Positions 39,505 through 49,599 of a DNA stretch of 64,000 nucleotides are shown here, one piece after another. Every line of letters starts with the position of its first letter. Position 1 is the first letter of the stretch. The stretch lies in the NCBI GenBank assembly GCA_949316235.1, contig OX438749.1:5102914-5166913 (forward strand), given 5' to 3'. Under the pieces are notes generated by a model. It was not told the DNA's origin. It searched no databases and saw nothing but the letters and a program-made list of their open reading frames with translations. A program made the position numbers and the translations under genes. Source of the stretch: Oegoconia quadripuncta. Its lineage: Eukaryota > Arthropoda > Insecta > Lepidoptera > Autostichidae.

Positions 39505-39610
39505 GTTCGATTAGTGAAGTTAAGCAATGAGTGGCGCGGTCAGTCCTCGGATAGGACTGTGCTTCCGTGCTTTGGAGGGCACGTTAATAAGTCGGTCCTG
39601 GTGGTTTTCA
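39505..39610 (+). repeat. 5S-rRNA-like fragment (probable 5S-derived SINE or element end)
   Basis: 'gtgaagttaagcaatga' matches the internal A box of 5S rRNA, and 'cggtcagtcctcggatagga' matches its C-box region at the right spacing. The following 'ccgtgctttggagggcacgt' and 'gtcggtcctggtgg' are not 5S. This is the structure expected of a SINE with a 5S-type promoter. It cannot fold as a full 5S rRNA and is not a 5S gene. Confidence 0.6.
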
Positions 39611-40320
39611 ATGAAATCAATCAATCAAATACGCTTTATTGTTTAAAGAAGGAAGGTACATTTAAATATCTTTTAGAAACTACAAATTAGGCGGCCTTAT
39701 CGCTACCAGCGATCTGTTCCATGCAAACCCATCATCACGGAATTCAAAACGAGGTTTTCAGATGAAGGCAGTCGTCAAGCCTACAGGGGCGGCTTAAAAA
39801 ACACTGACTGTTATGTGGCCACTAGTCTGACACAAATTCAGTAATGGATTACGGCCCATACCCTCTACCAGTGAGAGGAGGCAGTCCCCCAACAGCCCCA
39901 CTGTGTGATGATGATATTTGAAAATTGGAACATGACTTCAAACTGGAGATAAACAATGGAGTAGTGAACGCTGTTGCCATGAATCAATTTATCACTAATT
40001 TATTGGACAAATTGGTATCAATTTATTTTAATTCCACCGCCCTCGTTGCGTCGCCCTCATATCGTTGCTGTTAACGACTGAACCATGAAAATATCGTAAA
40101 ACGATTAAATTTCGTAACAACTCTCAACTTCAGTTGGTCTTAAACATATTCGAGTCAACGAAACATGCAAATTATTGAAGATATTATTCGGAATTTTAAT
40201 CAATCAAATACACTTTATTGTTTAATCAAGGAATTAATACAGTACATATACCTAAAATACAATTCAGTAAACATTTACAAGAAAACTTGTTTTAATTTTC
40301 TTTAAAATAGATCGATATTT
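39611..40320. repeat. Pieces of retroelement 3' ends with (AATC)n tails
   Basis: 39614-39670 and 40195-40260 both start with 'tcaatcaaatac' followed by 'ctttattgttta', the reverse complement of a 3' end with an ATTG-type tail. A plus-strand example is at 50530-50565. A family C tail piece lies near 39835-39905. Confidence 0.5.
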
Positions 40321-40570
40321 TATTTCTCTAGGTACCTGTCTCTTCAGCACCATACAAGTCAGAAAACAAACTAAATCTATACATTGGCTGTACTAATAAC
40401 AGAGTTACACTTTAAGAAATCTAAATTCTTCAAAACTTATAAGCAAGACTACATTTGTTTATATTTTTGATTGTTAAAAAACATCAAATGTGCTAAAATT
40501 GTTGAATACTCGTATAAGTCATTTTGTGATCTTCAAGGGCAACCGTGAACATGTACAATACAATACAAAT

Positions 40571-40790
40571 ACACTAACCCCTACAATTACGAGTGCATAA
40601 AAGTACGCGCATGTTCCCGTCTGCGTGTACGTTTGTGGTCAATCGTGAGTGAAAAGTGTCCGTTGTTGATACAGCTAGTGTTGAGTAGTAATTATGATAA
40701 GTTAAATGAATGATAATGATGTGACAAAAGGAAAAAGAGAAGTGCATAGGAAGTTCCACTACAGGTAACGCTTTGGAATTCCAATTTTTT
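40571..40790. repeat. Uninterrupted copy of the repeat split at 16870-17460
   Basis: The reverse complement of 17318-17460 is joined directly to the reverse complement of 16870-16918. It therefore serves as the empty-site reference for the 388-bp insertion at 16919. Confidence 0.7.
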
Positions 40791-41449
40791 GTTTTTCCAA
40801 TAAATGTGCCCTAAGGTGTTTTTTGAACAAGCTTAATGATTGTAGCTTGTACTTTTGTAATACTTTTTTATACAAGTCTTAATAAATACTTTCTTTTTTC
40901 CTGTTCTTATGACGTATAATGTATCCCTTCACTCGTACCCACAAGTGGCACATAACAATTGATTAATTTTGTCTCTGGCGCGTCATATGATAAACAAAAA
41001 ACCAGACAGCAAGTCATATAATATTTGCATATGTTCACGTGATTTTCTATTTGACTGATAGATTATATTATATCCTCTCATGATGGAAATGTGATACATA
41101 TAAAGCACATAATAGGACATAGGAATTCGTGTGGTCATAGTACTAATTGGTCGTTTCGCAAATGAAAATACAGTTACAGGCAGTTGATAAGAGTAGAACC
41201 TACAATTTGGCGACCACGGTAAAAGCGATCTTCCACGCACCCTTTGGGTATAAAGATAATCTACATTTGTTGCGGTATTAAATAAGGATGCAGATACAAA
41301 CTACGTGAAAATATATTAAATATACTTACATAGATCGGTAGATAAACATACTTAAACATACAATATGATAGACAGACAAATATGCCTACTTAAACTAAAC
41401 ATATTCGTTTCGTTAATTGACATTATTAATATAATAATAATAATAAATG

Positions 41450-41720
41450 TCTTTGCACAAACACACGGCGCCATCTAGGTCCACAGTAGCGCCATCTAGG
41501 TCTACACTAAGCATCTAGGCTTGTGTTATAGATGCCAGATGGTTGATAAACTACACAAATATATTTTTTTTTTGTAAATAAATACATGTATAAATGAAAA
41601 ACATCCAAAACTCGGGAACACATGTCTGTATTCATCATACAAACATATGCCCCTAGCGTCATTCGAACGCGCGACCATTTGGTATAGTAGCAGAGTTTCT
41701 AACCACTACACCAAACCTTC
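41450..41720 (-). repeat. SINE family B, minus strand
   Basis: The reverse-strand body 'ttgtgttatagatgccagat' and 'aaactcgggaacacatgtct', and a head with 'cattcgaacgcgcgaccatt' and 'aaccactacaccaaac'. Confidence 0.75.
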
Positions 41721-41794
41721 CGCGTATTGTAGTTTGAATTTCAGTGTTCGTATCATGTGGCCTGCCAACTAATACTATCTATGCAGTCTGTTTT

Positions 41795-42125
41795 TTTATG
41801 CACATCGGCTTAGCGCTTACCCTTCATCTCACCTGCACTTGAAGCATGACAAGCGCGATAAACGTTTATGTCGCGCGAGATAATTTTGCTCATTCATTCG
41901 TTTGGGCGAAATATACAACTAACTCACTCTCGCGTCGCGTCGCGCGCGACAAACGATATCATGCTACGGGGGCTGATGCTAAGTAAAGATTAGGCCGCTC
42001 ACCCGAAAACCCCAATTTATTTGGGAGACTATCTCATCTAAACAGCTGGAATACAACAATGATATTTGCACAATAATGGCTACTTGGCTACAGATTTAAA
42101 GTAGGTGGTAGCTGGCTAGGATATT
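41795..42125 (-). repeat. SINE family A, old, split by a MITE
   Basis: Family A wording in reverse on both sides ('atgcacatcggcttagcgct' on the left; 'gatgctaagtaaagattagg', 'ccgaaaaccccaatttattt' and 'ggtggtagctggctagg' on the right). A GC-rich palindromic element lies between. Confidence 0.6.
41840..41968. mobile_element. Small MITE with 'agcatga' ends
   Basis: The left end 'agcatgacaagcgcgataaa' and the right end 'gacaaacgatatcatgct' are imperfect inverted repeats around a CG-rich centre ('gtcgcgcgag', 'cgcgcgcgac'). A second, more decayed copy lies at 45170-45305. Confidence 0.6.
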
Positions 42126-43020
42126 AAAAAACTAAAAGGTCTGCAACGAATCAGGAATGAAGAACTTGTAACAATAAGGAAGAGGTGAGTACGTGAGAAG
42201 ACTGTCGTCTGAACTAAGCGCGAGCCTGTGTTTCAGGTCAACAGGTCCCCAGATGTACTTCCCGGATGTACAGTTATTGGTATAAAAGAAAAAAATTATA
42301 AAAATTCTTTCTAAAGTGAATTGCGGTCTCAATGAAAAAGAATTGGGAAGGAAAACTTAAAGTAAAACGATGTCGCAACAAAAATATTCCCAAATTTGAA
42401 GTTTGTTTTTACCTTGTTTGTTAGGTAGCTTCTTGTGAAACACGGCTATAACGTTCCTTTGTAGATTCCGCTACATATTTTGGGCTTCCGAGGGAAACTC
42501 ACAGGGTAAACTTTTTAACTACTATTTCTTATAAACGTACCTACTTACTTGTTTTTCCGTTATCTATGTAAATGAAATGAAATGAAACTTTATTTGCAGG
42601 ATCATGGGTACAATAACGGTCTTAAATTAAAATGTTTCCATCACAATCTGCCAGTTGTGGCGTGCAAATGTCAATAAAAATTTAAAATGTAGTGCAATAC
42701 AATAACGTTCGTTCATACAGGGTGAAAAATAAGGTGGTCAGTCGGGGAAAGTGGATACGTGCCTGCTTTAAATATAAAACTAACAAAAGGAAATCTGCCG
42801 GGAATCGATTCGTCAAAAAGGAATAGTCATAGAATAGAATATTCTTTACTTCCTAAAACTCTCTATAGATAGTGTTTTTAATTAGAATTTTAACATGAGA
42901 TAAAATTTAAAGAGTCGCCACTCTACTCCATTTTTTTTTATTTCGATCGAACCTCTAAAACTAACCCCTAAATCGAAATTTAATTTTTCTAACTAGGTAC
43001 ACGTCTAGCGTGAACTTATG
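42126..43020. other. Intergenic, little recognised
   Basis: 42575-42690 reads as the reverse complement of a retroelement 3' end ('gaaatgaaatgaaactttat'). Otherwise I see no gene or repeat I can name. Confidence 0.35.
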
Positions 43021-43021
43021 T

Positions 43022-43400
43022 TAAATTTGAATTCGTGTATTTCCCATTAACTGGTGACGCCCTTGTTTATGAACAACTTTCCCCAAAGAACCATAGCCGA
43101 ATTGGATCCAAAAAAAAATATTTTACCCATATAAAGTAAACCATTCTGAAACCACCTTTAGTAATTTTCAGCTGATGACTCCACTCCTGATTACGAAGAA
43201 CTTTCCACTAGGAACCAGGCCGAATTCAGCCGTAAATTGTTGTGGACTTCCATACTAAATGTGGTTTCAGAATGGCTTACTTTGTATATGGTTAATCGGA
43301 AATTTTTTGATCGAATTCGGCTATGGTGCCTAATGGAAAGTTGTTCGTAATCAGGAATGATGGAGTCACCAGTAAACAAGAATTATACGAATTAAATTTC
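43022..43400. mobile_element. Palindromic MITE, intact copy
   Basis: Long imperfect inverted repeat: 'aaatttgaattcgtgtattt' at the left mirrors 'atacgaattaaatttc' at the right. Paired 'gaaccaccttta'-type and 'tggtttcagaatgg'-type blocks lie inside. It could fold into one long hairpin. The split copy is at 10032-10915. Confidence 0.7.
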
Positions 43401-44036
43401 AACCTGTATATGTAACTACATGTCTGTATTTGCGCCACCCTTTTCTACAATTAACGTTAAGTGTGCCCGCCCACGATCGACTTTTTGTAGGACCGATAAT
43501 CGACCGATTTTTTCGTCAATACTTTTATCAACGATATTGTGACCGATTATCGGACGTGGGCGGGCAGCCTTAATAGTATGTAATAAAATAAAAATCAATA
43601 AATGACAGTGACAGGCGGACAGACGTCTAGGTGATACCATGAGTGACCGTTTTGCCATTTTCGATCCGGAACATTGAAACAATACATTATACATATATAC
43701 TAAGAAAAATAATATTTTATTTTTGAAGTACCGTGCCAGCCGTGAGTATCAAAGAAGACATTAGCTTACTGGCTCCGTATGGAAAAGAATTACAACTCAG
43801 TAAATAACAATTGAAAATTTAGAAAACCCCTAAGAACTGGACATAATAATGTCGTCCATTTATACAAATAGTTAAATATCTTAGAAATTTATACAGCATT
43901 TCGTAGCTGGATATTTTTTTTTGCGGACCTGAAAAGGCTGAGATATTGTCCATTTGACCTCTTGCTAGCTGTTAGACAGGTGGTCAAGTTAGCTATTCAA
44001 TTGGCCTATAGGCGGCTTGTAATATGCAGCGCACAT

Positions 44037-44330
44037 AACCGCCTCCGTGTCCCAAGGTAAACAACATAGGGTTTACAAAGCGGAGATCGCGGATTCGATC
44101 CCCAGTGTAGCGTGGTGGTAGGGGATTTTAAATGTACACCTGGCTAGCTACCACCGTCTTATTTAAGTCTGTCGCCTAACACAATGTTAATACCATTGTT
44201 GTCTTCCGGTTGTCAGAGATAAGATAGTCCCCCAAATAAGATGGGGTTTCCGAGCCAGTAGGCTTCGACCTTCGGCCTCAGGTGTGATTGAGGTCAAGTG
44301 CTAACCCGTTATGCATAAAAAAACATATTT
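44037..44330 (+). repeat. SINE family A, diverged
   Basis: 'aaccgcctccgtgtcccaag', 'cgcggattcgatccccagtg', a shortened body and a tail 'gctaacccgttatgcat' with an A-run. Confidence 0.75.
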
Positions 44331-44559
44331 ATTTAAAATAATAGCCACTGAAAAAGAATAACATTTCGAGATAACAAGAGTATTGTCATTTAACATTCTA
44401 ATATATACTATAATGGCTGTTAATTAGCTTTTCTGTTGAAATGCAGGGCAGATAAGAAAGTTTTGCTTACCGTGACGTCATTATGTTCAGATTAGGATAC
44501 GGTCAGAAACTTATTTTTCTCCTGAAACAAAGAAATGATTAGTTAATACACGATATCTA

Positions 44560-45090
44560 ATGTGTGTCAAAAAAAATGTAACATAATTTAGGAAAAATAG
44601 TGATAAACATGATGTCAATACAAGAAATAAAGATAAACTTGCAGGTCACATAAGTCGCCTCCGCAAAGTCAGTAATTCATTCAAAGGGTTATGTATAAGC
44701 TTTTTCAATAAGGTCCCAGTTGATATACAAAATCTTCCTCTCGATAAATTTAAAGATACTATAAAACAGAAACTAATTAACAAAGCATATTATAAAATAT
44801 CAGACTATTTAGATGATAATCATCCCTGGACATAATGAGATTGTTCGCATGCCAGGCTATTTCACGATTAATAATGAAATATAAAAACCTTTTTGTAATA
44901 TAAAAACCTTTATGTAAAATCAAAGCCCGAGTTTAAAGGAGCAACCCTTCGAGTTTCTTGCTTGTTCTTCTCAGGGGAAAATTGCATTTTGAACAAGCAG
45001 TAGCTTAAAAAATGTAAAATTGACTATTTTAAGTGTACTCTGTGTACCTACAAAATAAAGCATTTTTGACCTTGACTTTGATGTACTTAT
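44560..45090 (+). pseudogene. 3' part of a non-LTR reverse transcriptase, second copy
   Basis: Closely related to 10086-10702: the HDVNTRNKDKLAGHISRLRK block and NLPLDKFKDTIKQKLINKAY. Its 3' UTR includes an extra short 'cctttttgtaatataaaaac' repeat and ends 'tgaccttgactttgatg'. The first part of the frame is missing. Confidence 0.8.
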
Positions 45091-45169
45091 AGCACAATTA
45101 TCCATATACTAATATTATAAATGCGAAAATCTGTCTTTTGGCAGAGAAGTAGCAGGACCAGCCTGCGTA

Positions 45170-45305
45170 GCATGACCAGCACTAGTACCACGACAGGCGC
45201 GATAACGTTTATGTGGCGCGAGGTAATATTTATCCTGCTCATTCGCTTGGACGAACTATACAACTAACAACTATATACGCGTCTACGACAAACGATATCA
45301 TGCTA
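45170..45305. mobile_element. Second copy of the 'agcatga' MITE
   Basis: 'agcatgaccagc', 'cgcgataacgtttatgtggc' and 'gacaaacgatatcatgctac' align with 41840-41968. Confidence 0.5.
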
Positions 45306-45474
45306 CGGGAGCTCATACTGAAACAGTCCGCGATAAAACAATTTCTTCTGCGCGGCGACAAAAGGGTAGAAGAATGAACGGTATTCACCCGGCATTCGAA
45401 CCTGCCACCGTTCAAAGGCAAAAATGTGTTTATTTATAAATAAAATATTTTTTTTCCTCGAGCATAATTTACTA

Positions 45475-45800
45475 TCCGCCTCCGTGGCTCATAGTAAACA
45501 ACATTGGGTTTACGATTCGGAGGTCGCGGGTTCGATCCCCAGCGGCGTACATGTTTAAGTACTCGGTTTGGTTGGTGGTAGGGCATTTTAAATGTCCGCC
45601 TGGCTAGCTACCACCATCTTATCTAAATCTGCCACCAAGCAGCAATGTTAATAGCATTGTTGTGTTCCGGTTGTCAGAGATAAGATAGCCAGTCCCCCAA
45701 ATGTGTTGGGGTTTCCGGGTCAGTACGCTTCGACCTCATCTTCACTTAACATCAGGTGTGACTGAGGTCAAGTAAAAATCAGTTGTGCATAAAAAAAAAA
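45475..45800 (+). repeat. SINE family A, near full length
   Basis: The head 'ccgcctccgtggctcatagt' and 'cgggttcgatccccagcggc', a complete body and an A-run near 45790-45799. Confidence 0.85.
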
Positions 45801-45967
45801 CTATCCTCAATTATTTAAGGTAGTTACCCTATATATTCAACACTTTTGGGCAATAATAGGAAAATATACATTTTAGCAAAACATGTTATAGGTAAAATAA
45901 TCGCATCGCCCACCTGTGTGGTAAATACGTAAGGAAAGTGTAAGTAAAATTATGGATTAGAGATACT

Positions 45968-46130
45968 ACGACCCGTATTAGTAAACCGTTCTCAAGATCG
46001 AGATGACCTTAGTTGACGCTTGAGAATCTGTTGCATATTAAAACAGTATCAAAAAAAAAAAACAGTATTGAGACTGAGAAACGATCTCAATCTCAAGATC
46101 GATTTATTAAAACGGCCCTATGTCTTGAGC
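45968..46130. mobile_element. Small palindromic MITE, copy 1
   Basis: The left arm 'cccgtattagtaaaccgttc' with 'tcaagatcgagat' and the right arm 'atctcaatctcaagatcgat' with 'ttattaaaacggccc' are inverted repeats. A truncated second copy lies at 49467-49590 in the opposite orientation. Confidence 0.6.
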
Positions 46131-46889
46131 TAAGTTTAGGAAGACACCGCGCTTAACTTCCTGATGAAATTGCAACTTTTTGCATTTTAACGAACGTTTG
46201 CAATTTGCATGTCAATACTGTGTCCTAGATACGCCCATCATCCATCACCTAAAAAGCTACCGTGACCTATACATATTGGCTATAAATTGGCTTGTCAGCC
46301 TGCTTATCGAACTTCAGCGGTCACGCATACAAAAATTAGTCTTTTTCTAAGCAACAAAAAGAAACTTTACTTAAATCTCTTTAAAATTCAAATTTAAATT
46401 GTTTGCTAAGAAATGTGAGTGACTATACAGAACAAAATCTACGTGTAAGGATTTGTCGGATCACATACCAAATCCTGCTCCGTGGCTTGTATTGATAAAG
46501 AAGACTTTCGATGTTAAAATTCATCTTGCGAAAAAAACACGTCCTTCTTCTGATTGAGATGCGCGAAACTGCTGCGCCCCGCGCCCCCAGCCCGCGCTTT
46601 TGCCGGAATGCGCGACCCGGGCGCAGCAGACGGCCGCTTACATCCCCCGATGCAGAATGTGCACTATACATCCCATAGTGCATCTAATTTAAACGAGGGG
46701 TCATTTTATTAATTTAATATCCTATTCTTTTTAAATCAAAGGCTCTTAAAATATCGTTCAGATAACACATATTTTGCAATATAATGAGATTAGTACTACA
46801 CTGGAATACATTAACAGATTTCAGAACGGTTTTCAATACCGGGTGTAACCGTCAATTGTAGCAGTGGCCAACGATTATTCCTTAAATAT

Positions 46890-47303
46890 TGGGTCTTGGT
46901 TGGTGGTTTACCTATGAAATTGGAGTTTTTTTTCTTCGTTAATCATATACCAATTCCTGCGATTTTCAAAGCTATATCCAAATTTGTTTTTTATTTGGAA
47001 AATGGAATATTATTTCAAGGTTTCACCTGAAATATTTTTTTAATTACTGGGCTAAATCACATAATAAAAAAAATTTGGACAGAGCTCTTTTCATGTGCTT
47101 TTCCCTTAATCATTTCTTAGATTCGCTGAAACTTTTATAAAGCGGTTACGTTTAAAAATTAACGCTGCCTATTCTTAACTTAATGTTATCCGATAATACA
47201 CACAATGTTTATTATCCCAAAAAAAAAACAAAAATGTTTGTATGGAGAAAACAGTCTTAATGAAATTCTTCATACAAAACGCCAATTTCGTAAGTAAGGA
47301 CCT
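46890..47303. mobile_element. MITE-like element, copy 2 of 2
   Basis: Same interior as 8590-9013 ('accaattcctgcgattttca', 'gctaaatcacataataaaaa', 'gattcgctgaaacttttata'). The right end reads 'gtaagtaaggacct', the mirror of the left end. A small insertion changes the left end. Confidence 0.65.
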
Positions 47304-47312
47304 CATATAAAT

Positions 47313-47415
47313 ATTTATGTATGTTTATCCGTTATCTAGTATCCATAGCACAAGCTTTGCTTAGTTTGGGACTAGATGTTGTTGTAAGTGTCTGAAATAT
47401 TTATTTATTTATTTA
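47313..47415 (+). repeat. SINE family B tail
   Basis: 'cgttatctagtatccatagc', 'acaagctttgcttagtttgg' and 'gtaagtgtctgaaatattta'. It has no head. A short head-like piece follows at 47640-47670. Confidence 0.6.
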
Positions 47416-47826
47416 TAATAAATAACGTGTTTATTTCGTTTTCACTGTAGGTCCACAGGCACTGTGACTATCTCAGAGTCGACCTCAGTGACGTAGCATT
47501 AATTTCTCTACTGTGATGATAAACAACTTTTTATATTTTTATGGCATCTTGAATTGCCAACTCGATATCATTTACTTTACATTTACTCATCGTTTTTCGT
47601 TTCGTTTTTTTATATGAAATGTAAAATACATGCAAGTCCATGACGACCAGTTTGGTGTAGTGGTTTCTGCAAGATAGGTGCGAATTTTACTGATAGTTGA
47701 CCGAAAGCGAATCGCAATAACAACTTCTGAGTAACGCTTAGCCATGTATAATTGCAATCCGTATGAATTTTTGCATCGGTACGTAACAGTTGAAACGTGA
47801 GTGTATCATTATACACCAGAGACTAA

Positions 47827-48360
47827 AGGCTGGTTTACACAGTCCGAGCTGCTGCCTTGCCAGTAGACAGCTACTCGGTTTGTCTACTCGTACGCCAGTA
47901 GCTCGGCTCGCCTTTGCTGTTTACACGACACCTAGCTACTGCCCAGTCCGAGTTAAGTCGCGATGTCGAGTGAACTTGTTTTAATAAAAAAAACGGTGAT
48001 ACGCTCTATGACAACAATATTATGTCAGGAATTGGAAAATATCTATAACCATAGCCAATATCAAAAAAAAAAGAGCGAAAGAAAAGGAAGGAGGAAGGAC
48101 AACTGTCCGGCTGGCACTGGCGAGCTACTGCCGAACGCGTCCAAACGATGCGAGCGACGGCCGAGCCGCTGTCATGTGCGAGTTGCTGCCGGGTGAGAGG
48201 CGAGTGAAAACAAAAAATGTTGAAGTAACTCGGATGCGAGCTACTGACCAACTCGCACGTACGAGTTACTCGTAAGTTACGTCCAAACAGTGCGAGTTAC
48301 TGCAGTGCAGCTACTCGGAAGGCTGACTCGTACGCTAGCTCGCACTGTGTAAACCAGCCA
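47827..48360. mobile_element. 534-bp non-autonomous DNA transposon, PIF/Harbinger-like
   Basis: The ends are inverted repeats: 'ggctggtttacacagt' on the left and 'actgtgtaaaccagcc' on the right, identical over 16 bp. The element is flanked by TAA on both sides (47824-47826 and 48361-48363), a 3-bp TWA-type duplication as in PIF/Harbinger. The interior is rich in short repeats of 'gagttact' and 'gagctact' in both directions. The longest frame (47963-48196) resembles no transposase I know, so the element depends on others to move. Confidence 0.75.
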
Positions 48361-48374
48361 TAAGCAACAGTCAA

Positions 48375-48895
48375 AGAACGGCGCCAAAGAAGGCAAAGCC
48401 TGTTTGTTTGACTGGTAAGGTGATGGCCAGTCTTTTGGGATAGCCAAGGAGTCATTTACGTATTTGGAGAATAACGGCAGCTTACTATGCTGTGTTGTTA
48501 GGCCAATTCAATGAAGAGTTGGGGAAAAAACGACCGAATCCAGGAAAGAAAAAAATCTATTTCATCAGGATAATGCTCCAGCACACTCGTCTGCAATCGC
48601 AACATCGAAACTTGTCGAATTACGATACAAATTATTGCTACACCTACCGGATTCACTAGATTTAGCTCCTTGTGACTTTGTCCACTATCAAGAAGAGTAG
48701 GCTTGGCGGGAAAAGATTTTCATCAAATGAGGAGGTAGTAGCTGAAACTAAGGCCTATTTTTCAGGGTTGGACAAAACATATTTACTTGATGGGTTGCAG
48801 AGAGGAAAATACGTAAGAAAATAAAGTTTATCCAAAATAAAAGGTTTCTTCCTTCCAAAGTCATATACTTATCAAATCGTATTATAATAGTAATT
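48375..48895 (+). pseudogene. Decayed mariner-family transposase
   Basis: The plus strand still spells APKKAKPV..GKVMAS, then KKIYFHQDNAPAHSSAIATS, KLVELRYKLLLHLPDSLDLA and FSSNEEVVAETKAYFSGLDK. These are the HQDNAPAH and SPDLAP-type blocks that carry two of the three catalytic Asp residues of mariner transposases. The N-terminal third is missing and several frameshifts and stops break the rest. Terminal repeats were not identified. Confidence 0.85.
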
Positions 48896-49309
48896 AGTTA
48901 AAAAAATGTAACTACCCAGTATGTAGGCTGAGATTGATTGATTAGAAAGTCTCTGGATAGTGAGAACCGTATCAAAATCGGTTGCGTAGTTTAGAACAAC
49001 TAAGCGCATAAACAGACAGATGCTATCCGACTTTGTTATACTATTTCAAGATAAAATATACCAACTACAGTGTTCTTTGTAAACATATAATTACAGTATG
49101 TACGCGATGTTTACAATGTGCCCCAGATGATACAGCTCATTTGATACAGTGAACAATCAATAATTCTCGTAATATTTCCCTGAATGAAATGTAACGCGGC
49201 ATAAATCATTATCATTGTCTACAGATCTGTACACTGTGTTGTTTAGTGTTTAACTTACTGCATACTTACTTTACATTGATAAAAGGCAATGTCCTGGCCG
49301 ACTGACCCA

Positions 49310-49590
49310 GAGATCATCAAATCAAATCAAAAATGCTTTATTTTGTAGGTACACAGGGTACACTTAAAATAGTCAGATTTTACATTTTTAAAACCCATCG
49401 CACAGTCGAAGCCCAAACACGTAGACCGATGTTGATAATCGGCAGGTGTATTTCTTAGGTTACTTAGGGCGGTATTAATAAATGATCTTAAGATTGAGAT
49501 CGCGTCTCAGTCTCAATACTATTTTTTTCGATACTGTTTTAATATGCAAGAGATTCTCAAGCGTCAACTTATGGTCATCTCTGGGATTTT
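49310..49590 (-). repeat. 10086-type non-LTR 3' end next to a MITE fragment
   Basis: 49318-49395 is the reverse complement of the non-LTR 3' end ('aaatcaaaaatgctttattt'). 49467-49590 is a partial copy of the 45968 MITE ('cttaagattgagatcgcgtc'). Confidence 0.6.
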
Positions 49591-49599
49591 TAATTTTTA

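Noticed and set aside
47963..48251. Small gene inside the 47827 element
   Set aside because: Both overlapping frames are short and resemble no transposase or other protein I know. They are bounded by subterminal repeats.
48375..48895. Active mariner transposon
   Set aside because: The transposase lacks its N-terminus and has several stops and frameshifts.
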